This document shows, piece by piece, positions 48,901 through 56,892 of a DNA stretch of 64,000 bases. The stretch is from Culex pipiens pallens (lineage: Eukaryota; Arthropoda; Insecta; Diptera; Culicidae): assembly GCF_016801865.2 (NCBI RefSeq), contig NC_068938.1, positions 84,084,886-84,148,885 on the forward strand, read 5' to 3'. Numbering within the stretch: position 1 is the stretch's first letter; each line of letters starts with the position of its first letter. The notes beneath the pieces were generated by a model. It ran no database searches. It worked only from the letters and a program-made list of their open reading frames with translations, and was not told the DNA's origin. The position numbers were made by a program, and so were the translations under genes.

Positions 48901-49888
48901 TTGTTACTTTTACTACTCCTCTTTCGAAGAATCTGCCTTCACAGCACGAACAAACGAAGCACGGAAGCTGCTTCCTACTTTTGATACATCTGAGCATAAC
49001 AACTGAATGAGGATCATTTGAATGATTTTGGTAGTAATTGTATACCAAATTTCGGTGATACGTTACTTCGCTGGCTCGTTCCACACGCTTTGCCAGGGCA
49101 TTTCGTTGTCTTTCAGTCGCGGCATAATCATCTTCATCTCTGGTTTCTTTCATTCGAATTTTATTTTGCTGTTTCTCAGGTTCGGAATAGTCCTTAGTTT
49201 TCCGTTTTTCTTCCATATACTGTCTCTTTTGTTGATTTTCTCCTTCAACATACACTGGGTCAGCTCTGCGTTCCTGTATACGTAACAAATTTTTCTGGTT
49301 TTCTGGTTCGGAATAAGTTTTGTCTTTTCGAATTTCTCGCATTTGGAGTCTGTTTTGTTCTCTTTTTGATTCAGCGTATTCCTCATTGGACCGCACATCC
49401 CGCATGTGAAGAACTTTTTGTCGATTTTCTGCTTCAACATACTCCGGTTCAGATCTCCGTTTTTCTTCCATGAGCCGTCTTTTTTGTTGATTTTCTTCTT
49501 TAACGAACAACTCATTTCTTCTCAATCTTTTGACTCTCTCGTTATTCTTCATGTTTTCGTTGGTTTTGAATTCAGGATTTTCACGCAATAATTTTATTCT
49601 TTTAGCATTTTTATTTTTTTCCGTCTCTGAATAATTTTCTTGTGTACCTTTGAGGGTTCCGTCGTGTCGTCGCTTGTTCTGAATTCTTTCCCTGTTTGTT
49701 TCCAGTTCTTTTAGTCTGTAATTTTTATCTAGTCGCTTAGTACGCATATATTCACGATTTGTTTTCACCGGCAATGTATCGATAACCTCTGGTTCAGGCT
49801 TAGGTGTGTTATCGCGTTTAAATTTTCTATTATAAACACGCTTATCACGCGCCTTTTCGTTCGTAGACTTCTTCTTAGTTTTGGGCAT
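42950..49888 (-). CDS. Helentron Rep-helicase-endonuclease-OTU polyprotein
   Basis: The 2312-residue protein would drive rolling-circle transposition. It has an N-terminal basic region with repeats of about 21-22 residues (about 110-285). A Cys-rich zinc-binding region follows (CFVCSCCEG near 312, CHTCIRYI near 367). The Rep nuclease has the HUH-type motif GTPHDHCLFW near 806 and paired tyrosines in YQTAQYIVDY near 988. The Pif1-like helicase has GSAGVGKS near 1317, IIIDEISMVG near 1411, LLLGDNNQLPPV, then HKSQGQTYD and YVALSRVTS. An APE-like endonuclease (about 1790-2005) has LNVQS, FSETG, GDFNFN, RLDVIF and SDHKP. An OTU-type cysteine protease domain (about 2148-2280) has DGNCQFNAIS and LHYDVL. 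All named catalytic residues are present and no stop interrupts it. The start follows a TTTGTTTCAG|G acceptor-like site. Confidence 0.93.
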   Translation of the reverse strand: MPKTKKKSTNEKARDKRVYNRKFKRDNTPKPEPEVIDTLPVKTNREYMRTKRLDKNYRLKELETNRERIQNKRRHDGTLKGTQENYSETEKNKNAKRIKLLRENPEFKTNENMKNNERVKRLRRNELFVKEENQQKRRLMEEKRRSEPEYVEAENRQKVLHMRDVRSNEEYAESKREQNRLQMREIRKDKTYSEPENQKNLLRIQERRADPVYVEGENQQKRQYMEEKRKTKDYSEPEKQQNKIRMKETRDEDDYAATERQRNALAKRVERASEVTYHRNLVYNYYQNHSNDPHSVVMLRCIKSRKQLPCFVCSCCEGRFFERGVVKVTRGSVVSSFSNKSNIVSPEEVVIHRILNYFNRSRNNFMCHTCIRYIKQGKVPKLSSSNGLKLPPVSDVITRLNDLELRLLAPYIPFVKIVTLSHRGSNPQKGMKGNAVHVPVDVNEVFSELPRAGSTAQVVAVELKRSKEHSSNFLQGLVRMDYLKEAAQVLQNSELYQEYGIKFKFVDANQEATLECPNENAEIDEYDEMDDADEYYRKFEGEDENCLLIDFNEIVAEMQKHLTTNEETKRNKTLVLAPGQNKRPESAHMNPDIEYLSFPEIFEGRRRNLEDKNISLSDTIKWEIRYHNSKLSPERVLYLAKAKLLNDCKNSVTTSCRKKTIAGGFTAVQALESAFGLKDHNDSWKCMQNNRCSPSYMEKKKKELFAHIAQNGPPTFFITLSFIETQCPELLQALVERTTGVTVTPDEALMLPYQERAKLVNDNPVFAAMYYDNKMKNIVKAIKDPNGIFKGLTLIDSFERREFQQRGTPHDHCLFWFKEAPKFDPENQGTWTACAEFANKHTTCQFDEKNPNCKFLRHKHMDTCSKGRKNKNTCRFGVPKFMFPRTKILAPLSKEEKTEEVKADLMKIKDLMECIYSSKERVYRDFEDVLHELDITYEQYEAAVRCAIDRPKIIPERRSCDVDINSYNTKLLNLVESNIDVQYILDKYQTAQYIVDYVAKPESGLSKALKSVQEELDKGNVSVKEQMRKLTSKFLNCHLMSTWEAVYYCLGIPLTRFHVGSIFINTSKKEDRVVFLKSAKELEAMDPDSTEICGKDIITHYAERKGLDGVCLAEFAAYIFRTPNKRRPDKNLDCEPQSEDDETEETEDGIKRRVKPRVIRFVRYNREQKPDDYYREKLLLFLPWRNEDEEIESVNWFEKYTENVNEIETNRSKIFALASEEFEEAIEQANRNRKLLEEEEIAEFEADNLPKDQEVDLFVEIGMDRPKNDIPFSYSAPPRVDKLKVMELLNKLNLRQKEIVMHVYKSFRVGKLPIRIFISGSAGVGKSMVIKTLYQLISYHLEYEVGVKAHQNFDSVKVLLTAFSGKAAFLIGGNTLHSAFSLPLQENANMPDLPAEAAHNLRLQLLHCKLIIIDEISMVGSTTFSRIDTRCRQITGVNESFGGLSVLLLGDNNQLPPVKDALIFTTPKQSLLRMDRSSLWEEFYFYELTEVMRQKGDLNFVCALNNFAAGNMTTEDIELLRTREVQENQVPDEVMRLYYTNADVENYNNKKIEASNEVEIVCDAIDTITGKLSAQQKEKKLEFYRKKPTKECGGYPFTLRFKKGIKYMLTANLNVSDGLVNGATGTLEDIQCDPVSEKVMIVFLNFGDHRVGREKRKEYKTRMEKLGKNLKWTPIPRQKYQMTVYRTKDHHAFRDQFPMVACEALTIHKSQGQTYDSVCLDFRKPSRLTRQLVYVALSRVTSLQGLYILGKFPGNMKSNNTLTLSSNEVQRMRTERELPLVFNNLSETNGLVFIYLNVQSLKTSLEHILSDKWYTRCDVLIFSETGTSFGDHIEIPKFDMLYRSDEFPRPAYVKKNISKGVMCFVKSGARARVMNRKLLFYENKRNYEGHIDLFHISIDGISIISGYKSPKVKHSTFNSTLKQIKGDIAQPLILMGDFNFNLNDVNSNQVQQFNAMMSSWNLRDAMLPNESTTVLGSRLDVIFSDVDVLETGVYECYFSDHKPIYAIVNGNKSSVIANQGNDNKVPNIESPVIMDDDISLKNSFCMSCVCRSDFSSCYKSEQIITWLDTQSRVENLVFDNFCYSSVDDLQLHLLKYFNEESDDREIELHLEYCTKFLKLTKQCLRNRSGVNLHNSEDLQGFRKINITPDGNCQFNAISYALTGSEAFHKDLRMLAFECVWKYKQFFHYLQQDPFFSEVGPEFSESEKLKELLKICCTDKVWGIQDSLMALCILLKRIIYVYCHDENMPYTMEILPIVDNHKKPIVLQYYGLHYDVLIPTSRSTLFSFENIAKRDLAQKHREYLAHVIGTPSA

Positions 49889-50330
49889 CTTGATATTTCC
49901 TGAAACAAATCAAAAGCACAAAACTCTTAAATCTGAAAATTAAAAACGCGCTGACAGCAGATAAATCATATGGTAGTTTTCTAGATTTTATGGAAGTTTT
50001 TTTTCGATATTTTCAATATTGTATTTTTATTTATTTGGAGGAAACTTTATCCATGCATTTTTTATGTTAAAACGCCTTTTTGAATAATATGTTTTTCTAC
50101 AAAATGGGCATGTGATCCGATGACACCGAGAAAAACCATTTTTTTTTTAATTAAAGCTTTGAATGGCTGTACATTACCAGTTTACAGGGGTGCTTTTCCT
50201 TCATATAATATTTTTGAATTGCAGAAATGTACATTTTTTTGCCTTGAAAACGGTACTCTATCTTAAAAATAGTGCTGCCACTTTCGATTGCAATATTGAT
50301 TATACATTAGAGTGACAAACAAGGACATCA
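49889..50330. other. Helentron 5' flank and adjacent AT-rich DNA
   Basis: On the minus strand TTTGTTTCAG|GAAATATCAAG precedes the ATG and could be a splice acceptor in a leader. The Helentron 5' end lies somewhere here. No gene is seen. Confidence 0.4.
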
Positions 50331-52395
50331 GCGATACCCTCTGACTCGATTCCTTAGGCAGAAATAAGTATCTGTGCCAATTTAGACCCAAATAGAATAG
50401 GTTTTAAGTGTCGCTTCTTATCGTTGAAGTTTATATGAGGAAAATGGCAAAAATGTATGCAGAAAAACATCGTTTCAGTATTTTTTTCTGCCAGATGGCG
50501 CGGGTCTGGCCCAAAATTGTCCAAGTGTGAGATTATTGTAGGAAATTCAATTCCCTACCCCGAAAACGATACCATTATTCTCAAGGCCATGATTTGGCTG
50601 TGAATTCAACGGAGTTCTGGCTAAAAACCAATACGTTGTACACGAAAGAAGCTGTTTTTTGCGTAAAACCAGTTTTTTTTTTCGAAAGACTTTATTAGAA
50701 AAGATTACATGCCTTATTGGACCTAAACCCTTTCTCTGTGCTGGACGAGCAATTAGTTTCCGAACTTCTGAACTAGATAAATAAATAGCCTGCCAACGGA
50801 TATCTTCGTCATCACTGTGAAGAAAAATCACTGTGTTGAAAAAATTACTATAATGAAAATAATTGCGCAAGACTCTAGTAAAGTGCAAAATGCGCAATAT
50901 ATAAGCCGATTTATTTTCATCACATTGCCAATAACTCATCAGGATCGGATCTTCTTGCACCCTTCGGCAAAGTTGTAGGGAATTGAATTTCCTACAAGAA
51001 TCTCATACTTAGACAATTTTGGGCAAGACCTGCGCCACCTGATGCCGAAATCCTGAAGCGATGATTTTCCCTATAGGGTAATTCTCTACCAACTCACACG
51101 AAATCGGGAAAAGTTGCCCCGACCCCTCCTCGATTTGCGTGAAACTTTGTCCTAAGGGGTAACTTTTGTCCCTGATCACGAATCCGAGGTCCGTTTTTTG
51201 ATATCTCGTGACGGAGGGGCGGTACGACCCCTTCCATTTTTGAACATGCGAAAAAAGAGGTGTTTTTCAATAATTTGCAGCCTGAAACGGTGATGAGATA
51301 GAAATTTGGTGTCAAAGGGACTTTTATGTAAAATTAGACGCCCGATTTGATGGCGTACTCAGAATTCCGAAAAAAAGTATTTTTCATCGAAAAAAACACT
51401 AAAAAAGTTTTAAAAATTCTCCCATTTCCCGTTACTTGACTGTAAAAATTTTTGGAACATGTCATTTTATGGGAAATTTAATGTACTTTTCGAATCTACA
51501 TTGACCCAGAAGGGTCATTTTTCATTTAGAACAAAAATTTTCATTTTAAAATTTCGTGTTTTTTCTAACTTTGCAGGGTTATTTTTTAGAGTGTAACAAT
51601 GTTCCACAAAGTTGTAGAGCAGACAATTACAAAAATTTAGATATATAGACATAAGGGGTTTGCTTATAAACATCACGAGTTATCGCGATTTTACGAAAAA
51701 AAAAGTTTTGAAAAAGTTACTTATTGCGTTTCTCTTTGTTTCGTCGTCCGTGTCTGTCGCGGGTGACCATGAACGGCCATGATCAACGACAACCAACATT
51801 TTCAAAACTTTTTTTTCGTAAAATCGCGATAGCTCGTAATGTTTATAAGCAAACCCTTTATGTCTATATATCTAAATTTTTGTAATTGTCTGCTCTACAA
51901 CTTTGTTGAACATTGTTACACTCTAAAAAATAACCCTGCAAAGTTAGAAAAAAACACGAAATTTTAAAATGGAAAATTTTTCGGAATTCTGAGTACGCCA
52001 TCAAATCGGGCGTCAAATTTTACATAAAAGTCCCTTTGACACCAAATTTCTATCTCATCACTGTTTCAGGCTGCAAATTATTGAAAAACACCTCTTTTTT
52101 CGCATGTTCAAAAATGGAAGGGGTCGTACCGCCCCTCCGTCACGAGATATCAAAAAAACGGACCTCGGATTCGTGATCAGGGACAAAAGTTACCCCTTAG
52201 GACAAAGTTTCACGCAAATCGAGGAGGGATCGGGGCAACTGCTGTGTGAGTTGGCGGAGAATTACCCTATACACTTTCGCGGTTTTTTCCTTTTAAACTT
52301 CATCGATAAAAAGTGACCATGAAACCTTAACCGATTTAGCTCAAAATTGGCACAGATACTTATTATTGCGTATAGAATCGAGCCAGGGGGTATCT
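50331..52395. mobile_element. Long inverted-repeat (foldback) element interrupted by another
   Basis: The left arm (50331-50557) and the right arm (50962-51075 plus 52272-52395) are inverted copies. Examples are AATAAGTATCTGTGCCAATT at both ends and AAATTCAATTCCCTA at the inner ends. The right arm is split by the foldback at 51076-52267. The spacer at 50558-50961 is AT-rich and non-coding. I could not define terminal duplications. Confidence 0.7.
51076..52267. mobile_element. Foldback element GGGTAATTCTC, copy 3
   Basis: It starts GGGTAATTCTCTACCAAC and ends GGCGGAGAATTACCC. It is flanked by a 4-bp direct repeat TATA (51072-51075 and 52268-52271). It is almost a palindrome: the left arm reaches about 51710, and the right arm starts near 51808 but lacks a stretch around the ACATTGACCCAGAAGGGTC part. 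There is no ORF. It gives the cleanest view of the family. Confidence 0.88.
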
Positions 52396-52856
52396 GCACC
52401 ACAACATTGGGGCGAAATGCACTACAACAACGGGGCAAAATGCATCACAGAAATGGGGCATAATGCACCGGGTAAAAGCAGTTTTCACAAAGGAGTATTT
52501 ACAAAGGAGCATCACAGCAATGCATTTTGCCCCGACTACGCCTATTGCATAAAGTCCAATTAAAAATACATTTTTAATGTTTTTGGACTTAGCTATCAAT
52601 AGAATAATGAAGATTATTGCAAAACTTTATAAATCAACAATTACAATATCAATAAATGGTTTTTATATTGTCCAAAAATCATATTGAAACTTCAATGAAA
52701 ATAAGATCAAAACACAACATTTTGAAGTTTAGAAAATAACTTTTTGCAATTCCGTCGTGAAACTACTTACTTTTCCTGTCATTCTTGAACGACGAAATAG
52801 CCTACTTTTCTGTACCAAAAATAACAGAATCGAATAGCAAATCTTTTCAAAATAAA
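52396..52856. other. Short repeat-rich stretch, no gene
   Basis: Around 52410-52545 the phrase GGGGC-AAATGCA occurs in several diverged direct copies, and an inverse copy TGCATTTTGCCCC appears at 52522. The rest is AT-rich. Confidence 0.45.
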
Positions 52857-52944
52857 TGCTGAAAAGTTCTACTTTTCAGCACTGAAATGGGTGCTGAAAA
52901 GTTGAACTTTTCAGCACTTGTTTCGAAAAGTAACACTTTTCAAC
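52857..52944. repeat. Cluster of short palindromes
   Basis: GCTGAAAAGTTCTACTTTTCAGC and GCTGAAAAGTTGAACTTTTC are consecutive palindromes, followed by GAAAAGTAACACTTTTC. The cause is unknown. Confidence 0.7.
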
Positions 52945-53048
52945 ATTTTTTTGATTTAAACGATTTATTGACAAAATACATGAATATTTGACTTAAAATT
53001 TCACTCAATGGGTGTTTTTCGGAACTGCAAAAAATGTTGTATGGAACT

Positions 53049-53154
53049 CGTTGCAAAACTTGATTTTTTCAGCACTCTTCGTATTTATCCAACTCGGTGA
53101 ACCTCGTTGGATAAATGTACGACTCGTGCTGAAAAAATCCTCTTTTTGCAACTT
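53049..53154. repeat. Hairpin repeat of about 48-bp arms
   Basis: GTTGCAAAACTTGATTTTTT and CAGCACTCTTCG at the left are mirrored by CGACTCGTGCTG and CTCTTTTTGCAAC at the right, around TTTATCCAAC/GTTGGATAAA. It is probably a small MITE. Confidence 0.65.
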
Positions 53155-53736
53155 GTTGCATAAACTACTATTAGCTGTTTTTATCCAACGATGCTCAAAC
53201 TTTTCCAGCATGGTTTTACAATGTAAACCTTTAATTTGAGATTGTGTGTGTGCGTCGCACGTTGTTATTGCACCTCGATACAGCTCCGCGAAAGTGAACC
53301 TAGAACCACCGAATTACCGTTCCGTCGTGGCCGAAAGTGTGTTTAACCAACGCCGAAGTGCGTCGCGAACCGGCATCGCGTGTTATAATTGACCCGCAAT
53401 CGACGGCCGGGCAATAAAAGTGAATTTATTTTTGCCATCCATCGTCGTCGTCGCGGGACAAACAAGCAGAACAAAGGGCTAAGTGTGGTGTAGCAACAAG
53501 ACCAGTGGCAGTGCAGTTGTGTCGATTGCGTATACGCACACTAATTGAAACCGCGCGCGGTGTGCCGAGTGTGCAATTTTTGAAAAAAGAAAACGGGCAA
53601 AAAGTTTTAAACTTTTTTGCAAAAAATAAAATAAATTTTATTATTGTGAAATTTGGGGCTAGTAGTGAAACGCTTTTACACACACAGTAGAAGACGTCCT
53701 CTTCCGGATATGAAGACCGTTAGGCTTCGAGATAAA

Positions 53737-53841
53737 AGCCCCGTTACGGTGTCGTGAGAAAACCGGAGCTAAGTCTCGGTAGCTCGTAGGTGGTTCTCCA
53801 CCCCGAGACTAGGTAGCGCAGCCCTGATAAGGCTGCCTACC
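53737..53841 (+). ncRNA. Predicted structured leader RNA of RTE copy B
   Basis: The same three-hairpin block as in copy A. Hairpins 2 and 3 keep full pairing (GTCTCGG/CCGAGAC, GGTAGCGCAGCC/GGCTGCCTACC). The first has one mismatch from a G to A change (AGCCCCG against CGGAGCT). Loop positions vary more than stems (TTCC versus TTCT), as expected if the fold matters, though two copies are too few to prove it. Confidence 0.5.
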
Positions 53842-53858
53842 GAAAAAGAGGATCGCGA

Positions 53859-56800
53859 ATGGCAAGAAGGCTAGAAATCCGGAACAAACGGCAGAAGCCC
53901 ATAGAAAAGCAGACCACCGATTGGCGACTCGGCTCTTGGAACTGCAGGTCTTTAAATTTCTTGGGTTTCGAATTCGCCTTAGCGAAGGAGTTGCAACCTC
54001 GCAACTTCGATGTTGTGGCACTGCAGGAGGTGTGCTTGGAGGAGGAGCAGGTGCTCGACTGGCCAGGTCGGCAGACCAATTCCCGTTTTTATCTGAGCGG
54101 CGGCAAGGACAAGAAGCTGGGTACCGGCTTTATCGTGCGGGGCAAGATGCAGGATCGCGTGTTCGGCTTCACGGCGTTCAGCGAGCGGATGTGTAAGTTG
54201 AGGATAAGAGGCCGTTTCTTCAACTACAGCATCATCAACGTACACTGCCCCCACGAAGAAAAGACCGATGATGAGAAGGAAGCATTCTACGCGACGCTGG
54301 AGGAGGTGTACGACGGCTGTCCGCGGCAGGATGTAAAAATCATCATTGGGGACATGAACGCTCGGTTCGGAAGGGAGGAAATGTTTCGACCGACAATAGG
54401 CCCAGAAAGTCTACATGCGGTCACGAACGACAACGGCCAACGCTGCATCGACTTCGCAGCCTCCCGTGGAATGGTGGTCAGGAGCACCTACTTTCCTCGC
54501 AAGGACATCCACAAAGCCACCTGGACATCACCTGACCAACGGACGAAAACGCAAATCGACCACGTCCTGATCGACGGCCGATTCTTCTCGGACGTAACGC
54601 ACGTGCGCACCTTTCGCGGTGCGAATATTGACTCGGACCACTACCTAGTTGGAGTTGACATGCGCTCAAAGCTGTCGACGGTGTTTAACCAACGCCGAAG
54701 CCGGCGGGCCCCTCCGTTCAACACCGCGTGTCTGCAGGACGGAGATGTGGCCCACAGTTACGCGCAGCAGCTGGAAGCGAATCTGCCAGGTGAGGAGGAA
54801 CTTGGCGCAGCCTCGCTCGAGGGTGGTTGGAGCCGCATACGCTCAGCCATCGGCAGTGCAGCGGAAGCCACACTGGGTAGTGCGATCCGAGTCAGTCGAA
54901 ACGATTGGTACGACGACGAGTGCCAACAGATTACCGCCGAGAAGAAAGCAGCTTACGTCAAGAAGCTGCACAAGGCGACGAGAGGGAACGTGGAACGATA
55001 CCGGCAGGCTCGGAATCGGCAAGTCGCGGTTTTCAAGCTCAAGAAGCGCCAGCAGGAAGACCGGGATTGCGCAGAAATGGAGCAGCTGTTCCGAGCTAAC
55101 GAAACGCGGAAGTTTTACGAGAAGGTGAACCGGTCCCGCAAAGGCTTCGTGCCGCGAGCCGACGTGTGCAGGGACAACGAGGGGAACCTGATCGTAAGCA
55201 AGAGCGAGGTGTTGGACAGGTGGAAGCAGTACTTCAACGAGCACCTCAACGGCGATGAAGCGGACGGAGACGGCGTTGGAGTCAACCTTGGAGCGCCCGC
55301 AGCAGATGAACAGTTCCCAGCGCCTGATCTGGAGACGGTGAAGAGGGAGATCAGGAAGCTGAAGAACAACAGAGCTGCCGGAAAGGATCGGTTACCTGGT
55401 GAGCTCTTCAAATATGGAGGAGAGAAACTAGCGAGGGCGCTTCACTGCGTGATTTCCAAGATCTGGGAGGAGGAGAAGCTACCGGAGGAATGGATGGATG
55501 GTGTCGTGTGCCCCATCTACAAAAAGGGCGATAAGCTGGACTGCGGCAACTACCGCGGCATTACGCTTATCAACGCGGCCTACAAAATCCTCTCCCAGAT
55601 CCTCTGCCGTCAGCTGTCACCCCATGCAAGGAGGTTCGTGGGGCCCTATCAAGCGGGCTTCACTGGCGCGCGCGCCACCACGGACCAAATATTTTGTCTC
55701 CGACAGATCCTCGAGAAATGTCGTGAGTACAACGTGCCCACACATCACATCTTCATCGATTTCAAGGCGGCCTATGATACAGTCGACCGCGAGCAGCTAT
55801 GGCAGATCATGCACGAGAACGGATTTCCGGATAAACTGACTCGGCTGATCAAGGCTACCTTGGATGGTGTGATGTGTCACGTGCGTGTTTCGGGGGAATT
55901 AGCGGAACCCTTTGGATCACGCCGAGGGCTGCGGCAAGGTGATGGCTTATCCTGTTCGCTATTCAACATCGTCCTTGAGGGCATTATTCGAAGGGCGGGC
56001 ATCGAAACGAGTGGCACGATTATGAACAAGTCCTACCAGTTGTTTGCTTTTGCCGATGACATCGACATTGTGGCAAGAAACCTGGAGACGGTGATGGACG
56101 TCTACACCCGACTGAAGGTACAAGCAAGGCGTGTAGGACTTGGCATGAATACGACGAAGACGAAGTACATGAGAGGGAGGGGTTCGAAGGACGTCGGCCC
56201 CCCAAGTCTCACCCCTCTAACTGTGGATGGTGATGAGTTGGAGGAGGTGAGCGAGTTCGTGTACTTGGGATCGCTGGTAACCGCCGACAACGACACCAGC
56301 AAAGAGATCCGGACTCGTATTTTTGCTGGGAATCGTGCCTACTTCGGATTACGGAAAACTCTCACTTCGGATCGAGTGCAACGCCGCACGAAGCTGACGA
56401 TGTACAGAACACTGATCAGACCGGTAGTCCTCTATGGCCACGAGACCTGGACGATGCGGCAGGAGGACGAACGTGCCCTTGGAGTTTTCGAACGGAAGGT
56501 GCTACGAACGATCTACGGTGGAGTGCAGGTGTCTGACGGAGTGTGGCGACGACGCATGAACCACGAACTGCACGCGTTTCTTGAAGAACCGACCATCGCC
56601 ACCCAGGCGAAGATCGGGAGGCTCAGGTGGGCCGGCCATGTCGCCCGAATGGACGAAAGCCAGCCTGTCAGACTGCTTTTTGACCGCGCTGAACCAGCTG
56701 GCGGAACAGGCAGAAGAGCAGGGAAACCGCGCGCACGGTGGGGAGATCAAGTGAATGGTGATATCCGGAAGATCTGTAACCTGGGAAACTGGAGAGTAGC

Positions 56801-56867
56801 AGCACAAGACCGAGAAAGATGGAAGCGTCTTCTTGCTACAGCACGCGTACCTGGTGCGCTATGCTGA
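53859..56867 (+). CDS. RTE ORF: APE endonuclease plus reverse transcriptase, copy B
   Basis: 1002 residues, the same length as copy A, with about 30 amino-acid differences by my count (near 97% identity). The endonuclease motifs WNCRS, LQEV, GDMNAR, QIDHV and SDHYL and the reverse transcriptase motifs DFKAAYDTVDR, LRQGDGLS and FADD are all intact. Differences are mostly conservative or lie in the linker between the two domains (residues about 295-480). No stop or frameshift is seen, so this copy too could be functional. Confidence 0.95.
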   Translation: MARRLEIRNKRQKPIEKQTTDWRLGSWNCRSLNFLGFEFALAKELQPRNFDVVALQEVCLEEEQVLDWPGRQTNSRFYLSGGKDKKLGTGFIVRGKMQDRVFGFTAFSERMCKLRIRGRFFNYSIINVHCPHEEKTDDEKEAFYATLEEVYDGCPRQDVKIIIGDMNARFGREEMFRPTIGPESLHAVTNDNGQRCIDFAASRGMVVRSTYFPRKDIHKATWTSPDQRTKTQIDHVLIDGRFFSDVTHVRTFRGANIDSDHYLVGVDMRSKLSTVFNQRRSRRAPPFNTACLQDGDVAHSYAQQLEANLPGEEELGAASLEGGWSRIRSAIGSAAEATLGSAIRVSRNDWYDDECQQITAEKKAAYVKKLHKATRGNVERYRQARNRQVAVFKLKKRQQEDRDCAEMEQLFRANETRKFYEKVNRSRKGFVPRADVCRDNEGNLIVSKSEVLDRWKQYFNEHLNGDEADGDGVGVNLGAPAADEQFPAPDLETVKREIRKLKNNRAAGKDRLPGELFKYGGEKLARALHCVISKIWEEEKLPEEWMDGVVCPIYKKGDKLDCGNYRGITLINAAYKILSQILCRQLSPHARRFVGPYQAGFTGARATTDQIFCLRQILEKCREYNVPTHHIFIDFKAAYDTVDREQLWQIMHENGFPDKLTRLIKATLDGVMCHVRVSGELAEPFGSRRGLRQGDGLSCSLFNIVLEGIIRRAGIETSGTIMNKSYQLFAFADDIDIVARNLETVMDVYTRLKVQARRVGLGMNTTKTKYMRGRGSKDVGPPSLTPLTVDGDELEEVSEFVYLGSLVTADNDTSKEIRTRIFAGNRAYFGLRKTLTSDRVQRRTKLTMYRTLIRPVVLYGHETWTMRQEDERALGVFERKVLRTIYGGVQVSDGVWRRRMNHELHAFLEEPTIATQAKIGRLRWAGHVARMDESQPVRLLFDRAEPAGGTGRRAGKPRARWGDQVNGDIRKICNLGNWRVAAQDRERWKRLLATARVPGALC

Positions 56868-56892
56868 TTGGTATGGTATGTACCTTTAATTT

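Larger units (their letters stand above)
42098..49990 (-). mobile_element. Helentron (Helitron-like rolling-circle transposon), autonomous
   Basis: The element is read on the minus strand and carries one 2312-residue ORF. The left (3') border is placed at 42098, where a dispersed repeat is interrupted. A palindromic CCACCTACGTGG at 42108-42119 lies just inside it. The right (5') border could not be read: the host repeat does not visibly resume, so 49990 is a guess. Rep/helicase plus endonuclease plus OTU on one chain is the Helentron layout. The ORF has no internal stop. Confidence 0.82.
53238..56881 (+). mobile_element. Full-length RTE-clade non-LTR retrotransposon, copy B
   Basis: It is flanked by an 11-bp duplication ACCTTTAATTT (53227-53237 and 56882-56892), different from that of copy A, so the insertion is independent. 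The leader begins with GT repeats, and the 3' end after the stop is TTGGTATGGTATGT. Leader, ORF and tail align with copy A along the whole length. Confidence 0.93.
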
